NCBI GenBank assembly: GCA_023421675.1
Contig: JAEZTC010000001.1
Location: forward strand, 1-64,000
Length of the DNA stretch: 64,000 nt
DNA from: Bacillota bacterium
GTDB lineage: Bacteria; Bacillota; Clostridia; Acetivibrionales; JANLFN01
Direction of reading: 5' to 3'
A program made the translations under genes and the position numbers. Position 1 is the stretch's first letter; every line of letters starts with the position of its first letter. The notes below the pieces were generated by a model. It saw only the letters and a program-made list of their open reading frames with translations, made no database searches and had not been told where the DNA came from. Below, piece by piece: positions 8,092 to 16,130 of the stretch.

Positions 8092-8208
8092 AATCACCAG
8101 GGACTTCGTCTTACTGTGTCAGTCGTCGCTTTCAAAATGCTCACATATAAAAATATGCTCCGCTTTTGAAAGCTAGACTTCCTTGTAATACTTGTTCCTG
8201 ATGATTTT
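8090..8208 (+). promoter_or_regulatory. Structured RNA element between rpsH and rplF
   Basis: A 15-bp outer helix with one mismatch joins 8090-8104 to 8194-8208, starting on the rpsH stop codon. Inside are a small ACTG/CAGT hairpin (8113-8123) and a perfect 10-bp stem GCTTTCAAAA (8128-8137) with TTTTGAAAGC (8164-8173). The rest of the 255-nt gap to rplF has no obvious gene or promoter. It may be an autoregulatory r-protein site, an mRNA processing site or a decayed mobile hairpin. Confidence 0.6.
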
Positions 8209-8346
8209 CAGGATATTGAAAAGAAGCTCGCTTTTAACGATTCCAGTATGGAATTGAATTATTAAGTAATAAAGTTGGAGACAAATGTTTCTGAAAAGGG
8301 CGGGAAACCCCGCTCATAATCTTAAGAACAGGAGGTGTACTCGAGA

Positions 8347-8895
8347 ATGTCGAGAATAGGAAGATTACCCATAGAAATAGCTAAGGGTGTAGATGTAAAG
8401 GTAGTAGATAACGTTGTTACAGTCAAGGGACCAAAGGGGACTTTGACAAAACCTATGCACAAAGATATGATTATAAAGATAGAAGATGGAAAACTTATTG
8501 TTGAAAGACCATCAGAAGAGAAGTTCCACAAGGCACTTCACGGACTGACAAGATCACTGCTCAACAATATGGTTGTAGGAGTTACCAATGGCTATGATAA
8601 GGCACTTGATATAGTAGGTGTCGGATACAGAGCTCAAAAACAGGGAAAGAAACTCGTTCTTACTTTAGGATATTCACATCCTGTAGAAATGGAAGAACCA
8701 GATGGAATTACTGTTGAGGTTCCAGCTCCCAACAAGATAATCGTAAAAGGTATAGACAAACAGGTTGTAGGTGAATTTGCCGCTAAAATCAGAGGCAAGA
8801 GAGAACCTGAGGTTTATAAAGGAAAAGGTATCAGATACGAAGGTGAAGTAATAAAACTCAAAGAAGGTAAAGCTGGAGCCAAAGGTAAGAAGTAG
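8347..8895 (+). CDS. rplF: 50S ribosomal protein L6
   Basis: L6 (182 residues) starts MSRIGRLPIEIAKGV and has the C-terminal PEVYKGKGIRYEGE signature. It sits near the sarcin-ricin loop. ATG 8347 is chosen over the in-frame GTG at 8335 because AGGAGG at 8330-8335 needs the later start and the family N-terminus matches it. Confidence 0.98.
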   Translation: MSRIGRLPIEIAKGVDVKVVDNVVTVKGPKGTLTKPMHKDMIIKIEDGKLIVERPSEEKFHKALHGLTRSLLNNMVVGVTNGYDKALDIVGVGYRAQKQGKKLVLTLGYSHPVEMEEPDGITVEVPAPNKIIVKGIDKQVVGEFAAKIRGKREPEVYKGKGIRYEGEVIKLKEGKAGAKGKK

Positions 8896-8911
8896 GAAGG
8901 AGTGAAAATAA

Positions 8912-9280
8912 ATGATAAAAAAACAAGTTACTAGTGAAGCCAGGCTTAGAAAACATGCCAGGGTTCGTAAGAAGATAAAAGGAACTCCTGAACGCCCGAG
9001 GCTAAATGTTTTCAGAAGTTTGAACCACATATATGCGCAAATCATTGACGATACAACCGGAGTTACTCTTGTATCCGCTTCAACAATTGATCCTGCATTA
9101 AAGGGTAAAGTTGAATTCGGCGGTAATAAGGAAGCAGCTAAGGAAGTAGGTAAGCTCATAGCTACTAAAGCAACCGAAAAGGGAATTAAGCAGGTTGTAT
9201 TCGATAGGGGCGGATATATTTACCATGGAAGAATAAAAGAGCTTGCTGACGGTGCTAGAGAAGCAGGCTTGGATTTCTAA
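8912..9280 (+). CDS. rplR: 50S ribosomal protein L18
   Basis: The 122-residue product has the arginine/lysine-rich N-terminus (RLRKHARVRKKIKGTPERPRL) and the YHGRIKELADGAREAGLDF end of L18. It binds 5S rRNA together with L5. GAAGGAG precedes the ATG. Confidence 0.99.
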   Translation: MIKKQVTSEARLRKHARVRKKIKGTPERPRLNVFRSLNHIYAQIIDDTTGVTLVSASTIDPALKGKVEFGGNKEAAKEVGKLIATKATEKGIKQVVFDRGGYIYHGRIKELADGAREAGLDF

Positions 9281-9296
9281 CAGGAGGAGGGAAATA

Positions 9297-9797
9297 ATGC
9301 AACGCATAGATGCCAGTACTTTAGAGCTTAAAGAAAAAGTAGTTAATATAGGGCGTGTAACTAAGGTTGTTAAAGGCGGAAGAAATTTTCGCTTCAGTGC
9401 CCTTGTAGTTGTCGGAGATGAAAACGGTTACGTTGGAAGCGGAATGGGCAAGGCAGCTGAAATTCCCGACGCTATTAGAAAAGGTATAGAAGATGCAAAG
9501 AAGAACCTTATAAAAGTACCATTGATTGAAACTACAATACCTCACGAGGTTATTGGAACATATGGTGCAGGTAAGGTTTTACTGAAACCTGCTGGTGAAG
9601 GTACAGGAGTTATTGCAGGCGGACCTGTAAGAGCTGTCCTTGAACTTGCTGGGATTCATGACATAAGAACAAAATCATTGGGAACAAACAACCCAATAAA
9701 TATGGTAAACGCAACAATCGAGGGGCTTGCACAGTTGAAGACTATTGAAGAAGTAGCTAAACTCCGTGGCAAAACCGTCGAGGAAATACAGGGTTAG
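9297..9797 (+). CDS. rpsE: 30S ribosomal protein S5
   Basis: Starting at ATG 9297, after AGGAGGAGGG, gives 166 residues, the usual S5 length. A longer frame reaching back into rplR has no good start. The double-stranded RNA-binding-like domain (KVVNIGRVTKVVKGGRNFRFSAL) and the C-terminal fold are present. S5 affects decoding fidelity and spectinomycin sensitivity. Confidence 0.98.
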   Translation: MQRIDASTLELKEKVVNIGRVTKVVKGGRNFRFSALVVVGDENGYVGSGMGKAAEIPDAIRKGIEDAKKNLIKVPLIETTIPHEVIGTYGAGKVLLKPAGEGTGVIAGGPVRAVLELAGIHDIRTKSLGTNNPINMVNATIEGLAQLKTIEEVAKLRGKTVEEIQG

Positions 9798-9809
9798 GAG
9801 GGAACTTTG

Positions 9810-10001
9810 GTGTCAAAGCTGAAAATAACTCTTGTAAAAAGTATAAACAAGGCTAAGGTAAACCAGGTAGCTAATGTAAAAGCACTTGGTCTTAAGAAGA
9901 TAGGCAGTACTGTAGAACAGAATGACAATCCTCAAATAAGAGGTATGATAAAAAAAGTTGCACATCTCGTTACTACAGAAGAAATAAAAGGGGAGGTGTA
10001 A
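9810..10001 (+). CDS. rpmD: 50S ribosomal protein L30
   Basis: A small 63-residue L30 (SKLKITLVKSINKAK, then a C-terminal beta strand). GTG 9810 is preferred to the TTG at 9807 because of spacing from TAGGAGGG and because the family begins just there. It sits between rpsE and rplO as in most bacteria. Confidence 0.95.
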   Translation: MSKLKITLVKSINKAKVNQVANVKALGLKKIGSTVEQNDNPQIRGMIKKVAHLVTTEEIKGEV

Positions 10002-10004
10002 ACG

Positions 10005-10445
10005 GTGAAACTGTTTGAACTTAAATCTGCCCCGGGAACCAGGAAAACTCCTATGAGAAAAGGTAGAGGAACCGGTTCGGGAAATGGTAAAACAGCAGGT
10101 AAAGGACACAAGGGTCAGAATGCAAGAGCTGGCGGCGGTGTAAGACCTGGATTTGAAGGCGGACAGATGCCTCTTTACAGGAGAATTCCTAAGAGAGGTT
10201 TTAATAACATTTTTGCAAAGCAGTATGCTGAGATAAATGTATCCGACCTTAATGTATTTGAAGACGGTATAGTTGTTACTACCGAACTTTTAAAGGAAAA
10301 GGGATTGGTCAAGAAAACACTTGACGGAATAGTTGTCTTAGGTAATGGAGAAATATCAAAGAAATTAACAGTTCAAGCTGTAAGGTTTACCAAGACTGCT
10401 TCTGAAAAGATAGAGGCTGCGGGAGGAAAGGTCGAGGTGATTTAA
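10005..10445 (+). CDS. rplO: 50S ribosomal protein L15
   Basis: L15 (146 residues) has the glycine/arginine-rich N-terminal tail (RKGRGTGSGNGKTAGKGHKG) that threads into 23S rRNA, and a compact C-terminal domain. The start is GTG after GGGGAGGTG. It is 3 nt after rpmD and abuts secY. Confidence 0.98.
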   Translation: MKLFELKSAPGTRKTPMRKGRGTGSGNGKTAGKGHKGQNARAGGGVRPGFEGGQMPLYRRIPKRGFNNIFAKQYAEINVSDLNVFEDGIVVTTELLKEKGLVKKTLDGIVVLGNGEISKKLTVQAVRFTKTASEKIEAAGGKVEVI

Positions 10446-11732
10446 ATGGGTATGCTTGAAACTTTAAGGAATGCCTGGAAAATACCCGATTTGCGTAAAA
10501 AAATATTATTTACAGTAGTTATGTTGATAATATATAGAATTGGTGCTCATATACCAGTTCCAGGACTTGATCCTGATAAATTTGCGCAATTAATCGGCTC
10601 AGGCTCGCTCTTAGGTTTTATGGATATAATTACGGGTGGTGCATTTAAAAACGCAACCATATTCGCAATGAGTATTACACCATATATCAACGCATCCATT
10701 ATAATGCAGCTTTTAACCGTAGCAATTCCTCGTCTGGAAAGACTCCAGAAAGAGGGAGAAGAAGGAAGAAAGATCCTTCAGCAATATGTAAGATATGGTA
10801 CTATACTTCTTGGATTCTTACAGGCAGTTGGACTTTACCTCTCACTACGAGGTGCAGTTGTTGGTGGAGGATCAGTTTTAAGCTTCATCACTATCACACT
10901 TACATTTACAGCTGGAACCGCATTCCTTATGTGGCTTGGAGAACAGATTACAGAGTTTGGAATTGGTAACGGTATATCACTTATCATCTTTGCTGGTATC
11001 GTTTCAAGAGGACCTGCTGCTGCAAAGACACTCATTGATTACTATCAAGGTGGTCGTCTTGGAAGTGGTATTTTAGGAATATTTGGAATAATTGCAATTC
11101 TTGCTATATTTGTACTTGTTATAGCATGCGTTGTATGGGTACAGCAGGGTGAAAGAAGACTTCCGATACAGTATGCTAAAAGGGTTGTCGGTAGAAAGAT
11201 GTATGGCGGACAGAGTACACACCTTCCAATAAAGGTTAACCTCGCCGGAGTTATACCGATAATCTTCGCAATGTCCATAATGTTATTCCCTTCAACTATA
11301 GTACAGTTTTTTGCAGGGAGCTCCAACAGCGGGATAGTTACTTTCTTTAAGAACTTCCCGGGGACAATATGGTATGCAATATTCTATGCAATATTAATTA
11401 TACTGTTTACGTTCTTCTATTCTATAATTCAGTTCAATCCTATAGAGATTTCGAACAACCTGAAGAAGAATGGCGGATTCATACCAGGTATAAGACCTGG
11501 AAAACCAACCTCGGATTATATATCTAAGGTACTTAACAGAGTAACCTGGTTTGGAGGAATGTTCCTCGCAGCAGTTACAGTAATCCCGATCCTCTTTTCA
11601 ATTATATTCAACATTGGCGGTTTGTGGATTGGCGGTACAACAGTATTAATCCTAGTTGGTGTTGCACTTGATACAATAAAACAAATGGAAGCTCAGATGC
11701 TTATGAGACATTATAAGGGTTTCCTTGAATAA
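10446..11732 (+). CDS. secY: Protein translocase channel subunit SecY
   Basis: The 428-residue protein has ten predicted membrane helices, the SecY signatures GAHIPVPGLDP and SITPYINASIIMQLL, and the cytoplasmic loop RPGKPTSDYI. It forms the SecYEG channel for protein export and membrane insertion. The ATG follows directly on rplO and its ribosome site lies within that gene. The next gene is 112 nt away across a repeat hairpin. Confidence 0.99.
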   Translation: MGMLETLRNAWKIPDLRKKILFTVVMLIIYRIGAHIPVPGLDPDKFAQLIGSGSLLGFMDIITGGAFKNATIFAMSITPYINASIIMQLLTVAIPRLERLQKEGEEGRKILQQYVRYGTILLGFLQAVGLYLSLRGAVVGGGSVLSFITITLTFTAGTAFLMWLGEQITEFGIGNGISLIIFAGIVSRGPAAAKTLIDYYQGGRLGSGILGIFGIIAILAIFVLVIACVVWVQQGERRLPIQYAKRVVGRKMYGGQSTHLPIKVNLAGVIPIIFAMSIMLFPSTIVQFFAGSSNSGIVTFFKNFPGTIWYAIFYAILIILFTFFYSIIQFNPIEISNNLKKNGGFIPGIRPGKPTSDYISKVLNRVTWFGGMFLAAVTVIPILFSIIFNIGGLWIGGTTVLILVGVALDTIKQMEAQMLMRHYKGFLE

Positions 11733-11743
11733 GAAGCACAAAA

Positions 11744-11803
11744 TACAATTGACAATGGACAATTATGTCAGATGATATGATTGAATACCTATTGTCAATT
11801 GTA
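11744..11803. repeat. Inverted-repeat hairpin between secY and adk
   Basis: TACAATTGACAAT at 11744-11756 is repeated in perfect inverted form at 11791-11803. The 60-bp unit could fold as a 13-bp hairpin in RNA. The left arm continues with GGACAATTA, giving the 7-bp rhythm of the family seen at 14040 and 15178. Confidence 0.7.
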
Positions 11804-11844
11804 GGTTGTTGTTATATGTTAGAGACAGCTTTGGAGGAATTGTA

Positions 11845-12492
11845 ATGAAAATGATACTTCTAGGTGCCCCAGGAGCAGGAAAAGGCACACAGGCAGTAAA
11901 GTTGGCTGAGAAATATGATATACCCCAGATTTCTACCGGAGATATATTCAGAAGCAATATTAAAAATGGTACTGAGCTTGGAAAAAAGGCAAAGGAATTC
12001 ATTGATAAAGGAATGCTTGTTCCTGATGAAATAACAATAGGAATTGTTAAAGACAGGCTTATGCAAAGCGACTGCAGAAATGGATTCATACTTGACGGCT
12101 TTCCAAGAACAATACCTCAGGCAGAATACCTCGACAGGGTTCTTGCTGAAATGGATCAAAAGCTTGATGTTGTTTTGAATATTCATGTAGAGGACTCGGT
12201 TATTATCAAAAGGTTGTCAGGCAGAAGGGTTTGTCCTTCATGCGGACTTACCTACCATGTTACCAACAATCCTCCCAGGGACGGCAAAACGTGTGATAAT
12301 TGCAAAACATCAGTAATTCAGCGTGATGATGATAAGGAAGATACAGTTATAAACAGACTTAAAACATACCATGAACAGACAGAGCCGCTTATTGATTATT
12401 ATAATAAGAAAGGACTGCTTTTGACTGTAAATGGCGCCAATAAAGTAGAAGACACCAGTAATGCAGTAATGAAAGCTTTAGGTAGGTTTTAA
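11845..12492 (+). CDS. adk: Adenylate kinase, zinc-lid type
   Basis: It interconverts ATP+AMP and 2 ADP. The P-loop GAPGAGKGTQ lies at residues 8-17, the AMP-binding region follows, and the LID has four cysteines (CPSCG and CDNC) typical of Gram-positive zinc-lid enzymes. ATG 11845 follows TTGGAGG; an upstream in-frame ATG (11806) adds 13 residues not found in the family. The length is 215 residues. The stop overlaps the map start by one base. Confidence 0.98.
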   Translation: MKMILLGAPGAGKGTQAVKLAEKYDIPQISTGDIFRSNIKNGTELGKKAKEFIDKGMLVPDEITIGIVKDRLMQSDCRNGFILDGFPRTIPQAEYLDRVLAEMDQKLDVVLNIHVEDSVIIKRLSGRRVCPSCGLTYHVTNNPPRDGKTCDNCKTSVIQRDDDKEDTVINRLKTYHEQTEPLIDYYNKKGLLLTVNGANKVEDTSNAVMKALGRF

Positions 12493-13259
12493 TGATATCC
12501 CTTAAGTCAAAGCATGAAATAGATTTAATGAAAAGATCGGGCCAGCTTGTAGCACTTGCGCTTGAACGCATCAAGGAAGCTGCAAAACCCGGTGTAACAA
12601 CTCAGGAACTGGACAGAATTGCAGAGGATGTTATCAGAAAAGCTGGTGCAATACCTTCATTTAAAGGTTATAAAGGGTTCCCGGGAGCTATTGATTACCC
12701 GGCAACCATATGTGCCTCGATAAATAATCAGGTTGTTCATGGCATACCGGGTTTGGAAATGTTAAAAGATGGAGATATTATAAGTATTGACGTAGGCGCG
12801 TATCTTAATGGTTACCATGGAGATGCCGCAAGAACATTTGCCATCGGTAATATAAGCGAAACAGCAGCCAGATTGATCAAGGTAACTGAGGAAAGCTTTT
12901 TTGAAGGAATTAAAAACGCTGTTGTTGGTAACAGAATTGTTGATATATCATCGGCAGTTCAGGAACGGGTTGAAAAGGATGGTTTTTCTGTAGTACGTGA
13001 TTATGTTGGCCATGGTGTCGGCAAAGAAATGCATGAACCACCGCAAATACCTAATTATCGTACAAGAGAACGTGGTCCAAGAGTAGAAGTTGGAATGACA
13101 ATAGCTGTTGAACCTATGGTTAATGTTGGAGGCTATCAGGTAAAGCTTCTTGATAATAAATGGACCGTAGTTACAGCAGATGGTAGTTTGTCAGCCCACT
13201 ATGAAAATACAATTGCAATTACTGAAAACGGACCTGTAATACTGACAAAACTTGACTGA
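12492..13259 (+). CDS. map: Methionine aminopeptidase, type I
   Basis: It removes the initiator methionine from nascent proteins. The 255-residue type I enzyme has the dinuclear metal ligands in order: DVGAYLNGYHGDAARTF (two Asp), GHGVGKEMHEPP (His), a glutamate in AVEPM and the final HYENTIAIT glutamate. It starts on the last base of adk, a classical secY-adk-map arrangement. Confidence 0.98.
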   Translation: MISLKSKHEIDLMKRSGQLVALALERIKEAAKPGVTTQELDRIAEDVIRKAGAIPSFKGYKGFPGAIDYPATICASINNQVVHGIPGLEMLKDGDIISIDVGAYLNGYHGDAARTFAIGNISETAARLIKVTEESFFEGIKNAVVGNRIVDISSAVQERVEKDGFSVVRDYVGHGVGKEMHEPPQIPNYRTRERGPRVEVGMTIAVEPMVNVGGYQVKLLDNKWTVVTADGSLSAHYENTIAITENGPVILTKLD

Positions 13260-13345
13260 TAATATGAAAATATAAACCAGACGTTTGAAATTATCTTCTT
13301 AAAGTCGTGACTCGACGGTTTATATCTTAAGTTGAGGTGAAATTT

Positions 13346-13624
13346 TTGGACATTGTCCCAGGTCAAGTAGTATATTCTAAGTCTGGAAGAGATACCGGAA
13401 GAAAATTTCTGGTAACAGATATAGTAGACAGCTCATATGTGATGATATCTGACGGAGACCTTAGAAAAATCGAAAAGCCTAAGAAAAAGAAAATTAAACA
13501 TCTTGAAATTACAAAGGATGTTAATACTTTAGGAGAAAAGCTTAAGAGTGGGATTAGAGTAAGCAATTCAGAAGTCAGAAGAGCTTTGGCTGATTCCAAA
13601 GACCAGGAAGAACGTCAGGGTTAA
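13346..13624 (+). CDS. KOW-domain RNA-binding protein, L14e-like
   Basis: A 92-residue protein with a KOW-type beta-barrel start (DIVPGQVVYSKSGRDTGRKFLVTD) and a Lys-rich linker, followed by a charged tail. Members of this family commonly sit between map and infA in Clostridia and are annotated as L14E-like; their role in the ribosome is unproven. TTG 13346 fits GAGGTG; an in-frame GTG at 13337 is the alternative. Confidence 0.85.
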   Translation: MDIVPGQVVYSKSGRDTGRKFLVTDIVDSSYVMISDGDLRKIEKPKKKKIKHLEITKDVNTLGEKLKSGIRVSNSEVRRALADSKDQEERQG

Positions 13625-13672
13625 AAAATTCATATATGAATATAGCTGTGAAGTAAGAGGAGGTTTTAAGTT

Positions 13673-13891
13673 TTGCCGAAGGATGATGTAATTGAGGTTG
13701 AGGGTACTGTAATAGAAGCTTTACCAAATGCAATGTTTCAAGTTGAGCTTGAAAATGGACATAAGGTTTTAGCACATATATCAGGTAAATTAAGAATGAA
13801 TTTTATAAGAATATTACCTGGAGATAAGGTCACCATTGAATTATCACCGTATGATTTAAGTCGCGGAAGAATAACATGGAGAGCAAAGTAG
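13673..13891 (+). CDS. infA: Translation initiation factor IF-1
   Basis: The 72-residue single OB-fold protein contains DVIEVEGTVIEALPNAMFQVELENGH, diagnostic of IF-1, which occupies the A site of the 30S during initiation. The start is TTG after AGAGGAGG. It is followed after 21 nt by rpmJ. Confidence 0.98.
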   Translation: MPKDDVIEVEGTVIEALPNAMFQVELENGHKVLAHISGKLRMNFIRILPGDKVTIELSPYDLSRGRITWRAK

Positions 13892-13912
13892 CTTGGAAGG
13901 AGGTCTATTGAT

Positions 13913-14026
13913 ATGAAGGTTAAACCATCTGTCAAAGTTATTTGCGAAAAGTGTAAAATAATTAGAAGAAAAGGCAGAGTTATGGTTATATGCGAAAACC
14001 CAAAGCATAAGCAAAAGCAGGGTTAA
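13913..14026 (+). CDS. rpmJ: 50S ribosomal protein L36, zinc-ribbon form
   Basis: A complete 37-residue L36: MKVKPSVKVICEKCK, ending PKHKQKQG. The zinc ligands are C11, C14, C27 and H32. AAGGAGG lies 9 nt before the ATG. It keeps the map-infA-rpmJ-rpsM order. The 349-nt gap after it carries an inverted-repeat element and no gene. Confidence 0.97.
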   Translation: MKVKPSVKVICEKCKIIRRKGRVMVICENPKHKQKQG

Positions 14027-14039
14027 TAAAAAAGCATAT

Positions 14040-14348
14040 AATTGACAATTGACAATTTACAATGGACAATTAATTAGAAAGTTAAAGCCATACGACTAAT
14101 AAATTGTCAGTTTGTCATATTTAAGTAACAAGAAAATTTGACAATTGAATAATGAACAATGTATAATTATCAATTAGTTTGTATTATTAAAAATTTCATT
14201 GAGGAAGCGGCTGCATGACTAAAAGATCATGATTCCTTAATGTTATTTATACAGTAGTATTTTAATGAATTGACGTTACGTTGATAATTTGTATTGGGCT
14301 ATATTGCCGTTAAAATGGTTGTCAATTATCAATTGTCAATTGTCAATT
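14040..14348. mobile_element. MITE-like noncoding element with 18-bp inverted ends
   Basis: AATTGACAATTGACAATT at 14040-14057 recurs in perfect inverted orientation at 14331-14348, bounding about 309 bp with no open frame of note and further partial copies inside (near 14140-14180). It fills most of the rpmJ-rpsM gap. The form suggests a non-autonomous mobile or structural repeat, but no target-site duplication was established. Confidence 0.55.
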
Positions 14349-14375
14349 AGATAACATTTGGAGGTGTAGAAACAG

Positions 14376-14747
14376 ATGGCTCGTATTTCCGGAGTTGATT
14401 TACCCAGAGAAAAAAGGGTAGAAATCGGATTAACTTACATTTATGGAATAGGAAGAGCCAAGTCCAACGAAATCTTGGAAAAGGCCGGAATTAATCCGGA
14501 CACAAGAGTTAGAGACTTGACTGATGACGAAATAGGTAAATTAAGAGATCTTATAGACAAAGATTATAAAGTTGAAGGTGACTTAAGAAGAGAGATCGCC
14601 TTAAATATCAAAAGACTTATTGAAATTGGCTGCTACAGAGGTAGAAGGCATAGAATGGGTCTGCCTGTAAGAGGACAGAAAACCAAGACTAATGCCAGGA
14701 CAAGAAAAGGTCCTAAGAAGACTGTAGGAGTACAAAGAAAGAAATAG
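14376..14747 (+). CDS. rpsM: 30S ribosomal protein S13
   Basis: The 123-residue S13 starts MARISGVDLPREKRVEIGLTYIYGIG (helix-hairpin-helix region) and ends with the basic tail after RGQKTKTNARTRKGP. It contacts P-site tRNA and L5 in the head bridge. GGAGGTG precedes the ATG. Confidence 0.99.
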   Translation: MARISGVDLPREKRVEIGLTYIYGIGRAKSNEILEKAGINPDTRVRDLTDDEIGKLRDLIDKDYKVEGDLRREIALNIKRLIEIGCYRGRRHRMGLPVRGQKTKTNARTRKGPKKTVGVQRKK

Positions 14748-14769
14748 TAAAAGGAGGTTGGCGTCTTAA

Positions 14770-15174
14770 ATGGCAACTAAAACTACTGGTGCTAAAAGGG
14801 CTACCAGAAAAAAAAGAGAACGTAAAAATATTGAACGCGGAGCGGCTCATATCCGTTCAACCTTCAATAATACAATAGTTACTATAACTGATACTGCAGG
14901 AAATGCACTTTCATGGGCAAGTGCAGGCGGACTCGGATTCAGGGGTTCAAAAAAGAGCACTCCATTTGCTGCACAGATGGCTGCTGAAACAGCATCTAAA
15001 GCTGCTATGGAACATGGCTTAAAGACAGTTGAAGTTTATGTAAAGGGACCTGGAGCAGGAAGAGAAGCTGCTATCAGAGCACTCCAAGCTGCAGGACTTG
15101 AAGTAAGCCTTATAAAGGATGTAACTCCAATTCCTCATAACGGCTGCAGACCGCCAAAGCGCAGGAGAGTTTAA
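14770..15174 (+). CDS. rpsK: 30S ribosomal protein S11
   Basis: The 134-residue S11 has the patterns IRSTFNNTIVTITD and VKGPGAGREAAIRAL, and ends PPKRRRV as usual. It lies in the platform near the mRNA exit. It comes 22 nt after rpsM and is followed by a 173-nt spacer with degenerate repeats. Confidence 0.99.
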   Translation: MATKTTGAKRATRKKRERKNIERGAAHIRSTFNNTIVTITDTAGNALSWASAGGLGFRGSKKSTPFAAQMAAETASKAAMEHGLKTVEVYVKGPGAGREAAIRALQAAGLEVSLIKDVTPIPHNGCRPPKRRRV

Positions 15175-15177
15175 TTT

Positions 15178-15325
15178 TAGTTTACAGTTTACAGATTACA
15201 ATGTACAGTTGTCCATAATTTTTTGTAAACTAATAAATTAAAGTTATGCATGATTTTAAATATGTGATTTGACACAAATGATGATAATAATTGTCATCTG
15301 TAAGTTGTCAATTGTACACTAGATT
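15178..15325. repeat. Degenerate inverted-repeat element between rpsK and rpsD
   Basis: The left end TTTACAGTTTACAG and the right end GTTGTCAATTGTACACTAG are imperfect reverse complements with the same 7-bp rhythm as the 14040 element. The core is A/T-rich and noncoding. It is probably an older, diverged copy of that family. Confidence 0.5.
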
Positions 15326-15347
15326 AATGTTGGAGGTGTTTAAATAA

Positions 15348-15974
15348 ATGGCAAGGTATACTGATGCATCTTGCAGGCTCTGCCGCAGAGAAGGCGAAAA
15401 GCTTTTTCTGAAGGGTCAAAGATGTTATACAAATAAATGCTCAGTTTCAAGAAGAGAATATGCACCAGGACAGCATGGCCAGCAGAAAAAGAAGATGTCC
15501 GAATATGGTATTCAGCTTCGTGAAAAACAAAAAGCAAGAAGGTTTTATGGAATTCTTGAAGGCCAGTTTGCAAAGTATTTTGACATGGCTACTTCAAGAA
15601 AGGGAGTTACCGGTGAAAACCTTTTACAGATTCTGGAAAGCAGACTTGATAATGTAGTTTACAGATTGGATCTTGCTACATCCAGACCAGAAGCAAGACA
15701 GCTTGTAAGACATGGTCACTTTACTGTTAATGGACAAAAGGTAAATATTCCTTCCTATCTCATAAAAGTAGGAGATGTAATTGCATTAAAGGATAAGAGC
15801 AAGGATTCACCTAAGATCAAAGCAATTAATGATATTGCAGGTGGAAGAGTTGTTCCTAAGTGGCTTGAATTTGATGCAGAAAACCTTACCGGAAAAGTTT
15901 TGTCATTACCTGCAAGGGAAGACATTGATTTACCAGTTAAGGAACATCTGATAGTTGAGTTATATTCCAAGTAA
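15348..15974 (+). CDS. rpsD: 30S ribosomal protein S4, zinc form
   Basis: The 208-residue S4 has an N-terminal four-cysteine cluster (CRLCRREGEK, later CYTNKC), typical of zinc-containing S4, and the S4 RNA-binding domain SRLDNVVYRLDLATSRPEARQLV at about residues 98-121. S4 nucleates 30S assembly and in several bacteria represses the alpha operon, so the folded spacer after it is of interest. Confidence 0.98.
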   Translation: MARYTDASCRLCRREGEKLFLKGQRCYTNKCSVSRREYAPGQHGQQKKKMSEYGIQLREKQKARRFYGILEGQFAKYFDMATSRKGVTGENLLQILESRLDNVVYRLDLATSRPEARQLVRHGHFTVNGQKVNIPSYLIKVGDVIALKDKSKDSPKIKAINDIAGGRVVPKWLEFDAENLTGKVLSLPAREDIDLPVKEHLIVELYSK

Positions 15975-16010
15975 TGTAAATAATGAATTTACAAAAATAG
16001 ACCTGGAACA

Positions 16011-16093
16011 GCAACTGAAGATTCTTGTATTTAGGATAGATTTATACTCGAGAAAAACAGCTATATATTAGTATGGAATTATATGTCAGTTGC
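16011..16093 (+). promoter_or_regulatory. Possible RNA element before rpoA
   Basis: GCAACTGA (16011-16018) pairs perfectly with TCAGTTGC (16086-16093), closing a roughly 67-nt A/T-rich interior in the 156-nt rpsD-rpoA spacer. A second hairpin TGTAAAT/ATTTACA lies right after the rpsD stop. It could be a regulatory or processing site; the support is only this pairing. Confidence 0.35.
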
Positions 16094-16130
16094 CCTCAGT
16101 AAATGAAAAAAGTTTGGCAAGGGAGGGTTC

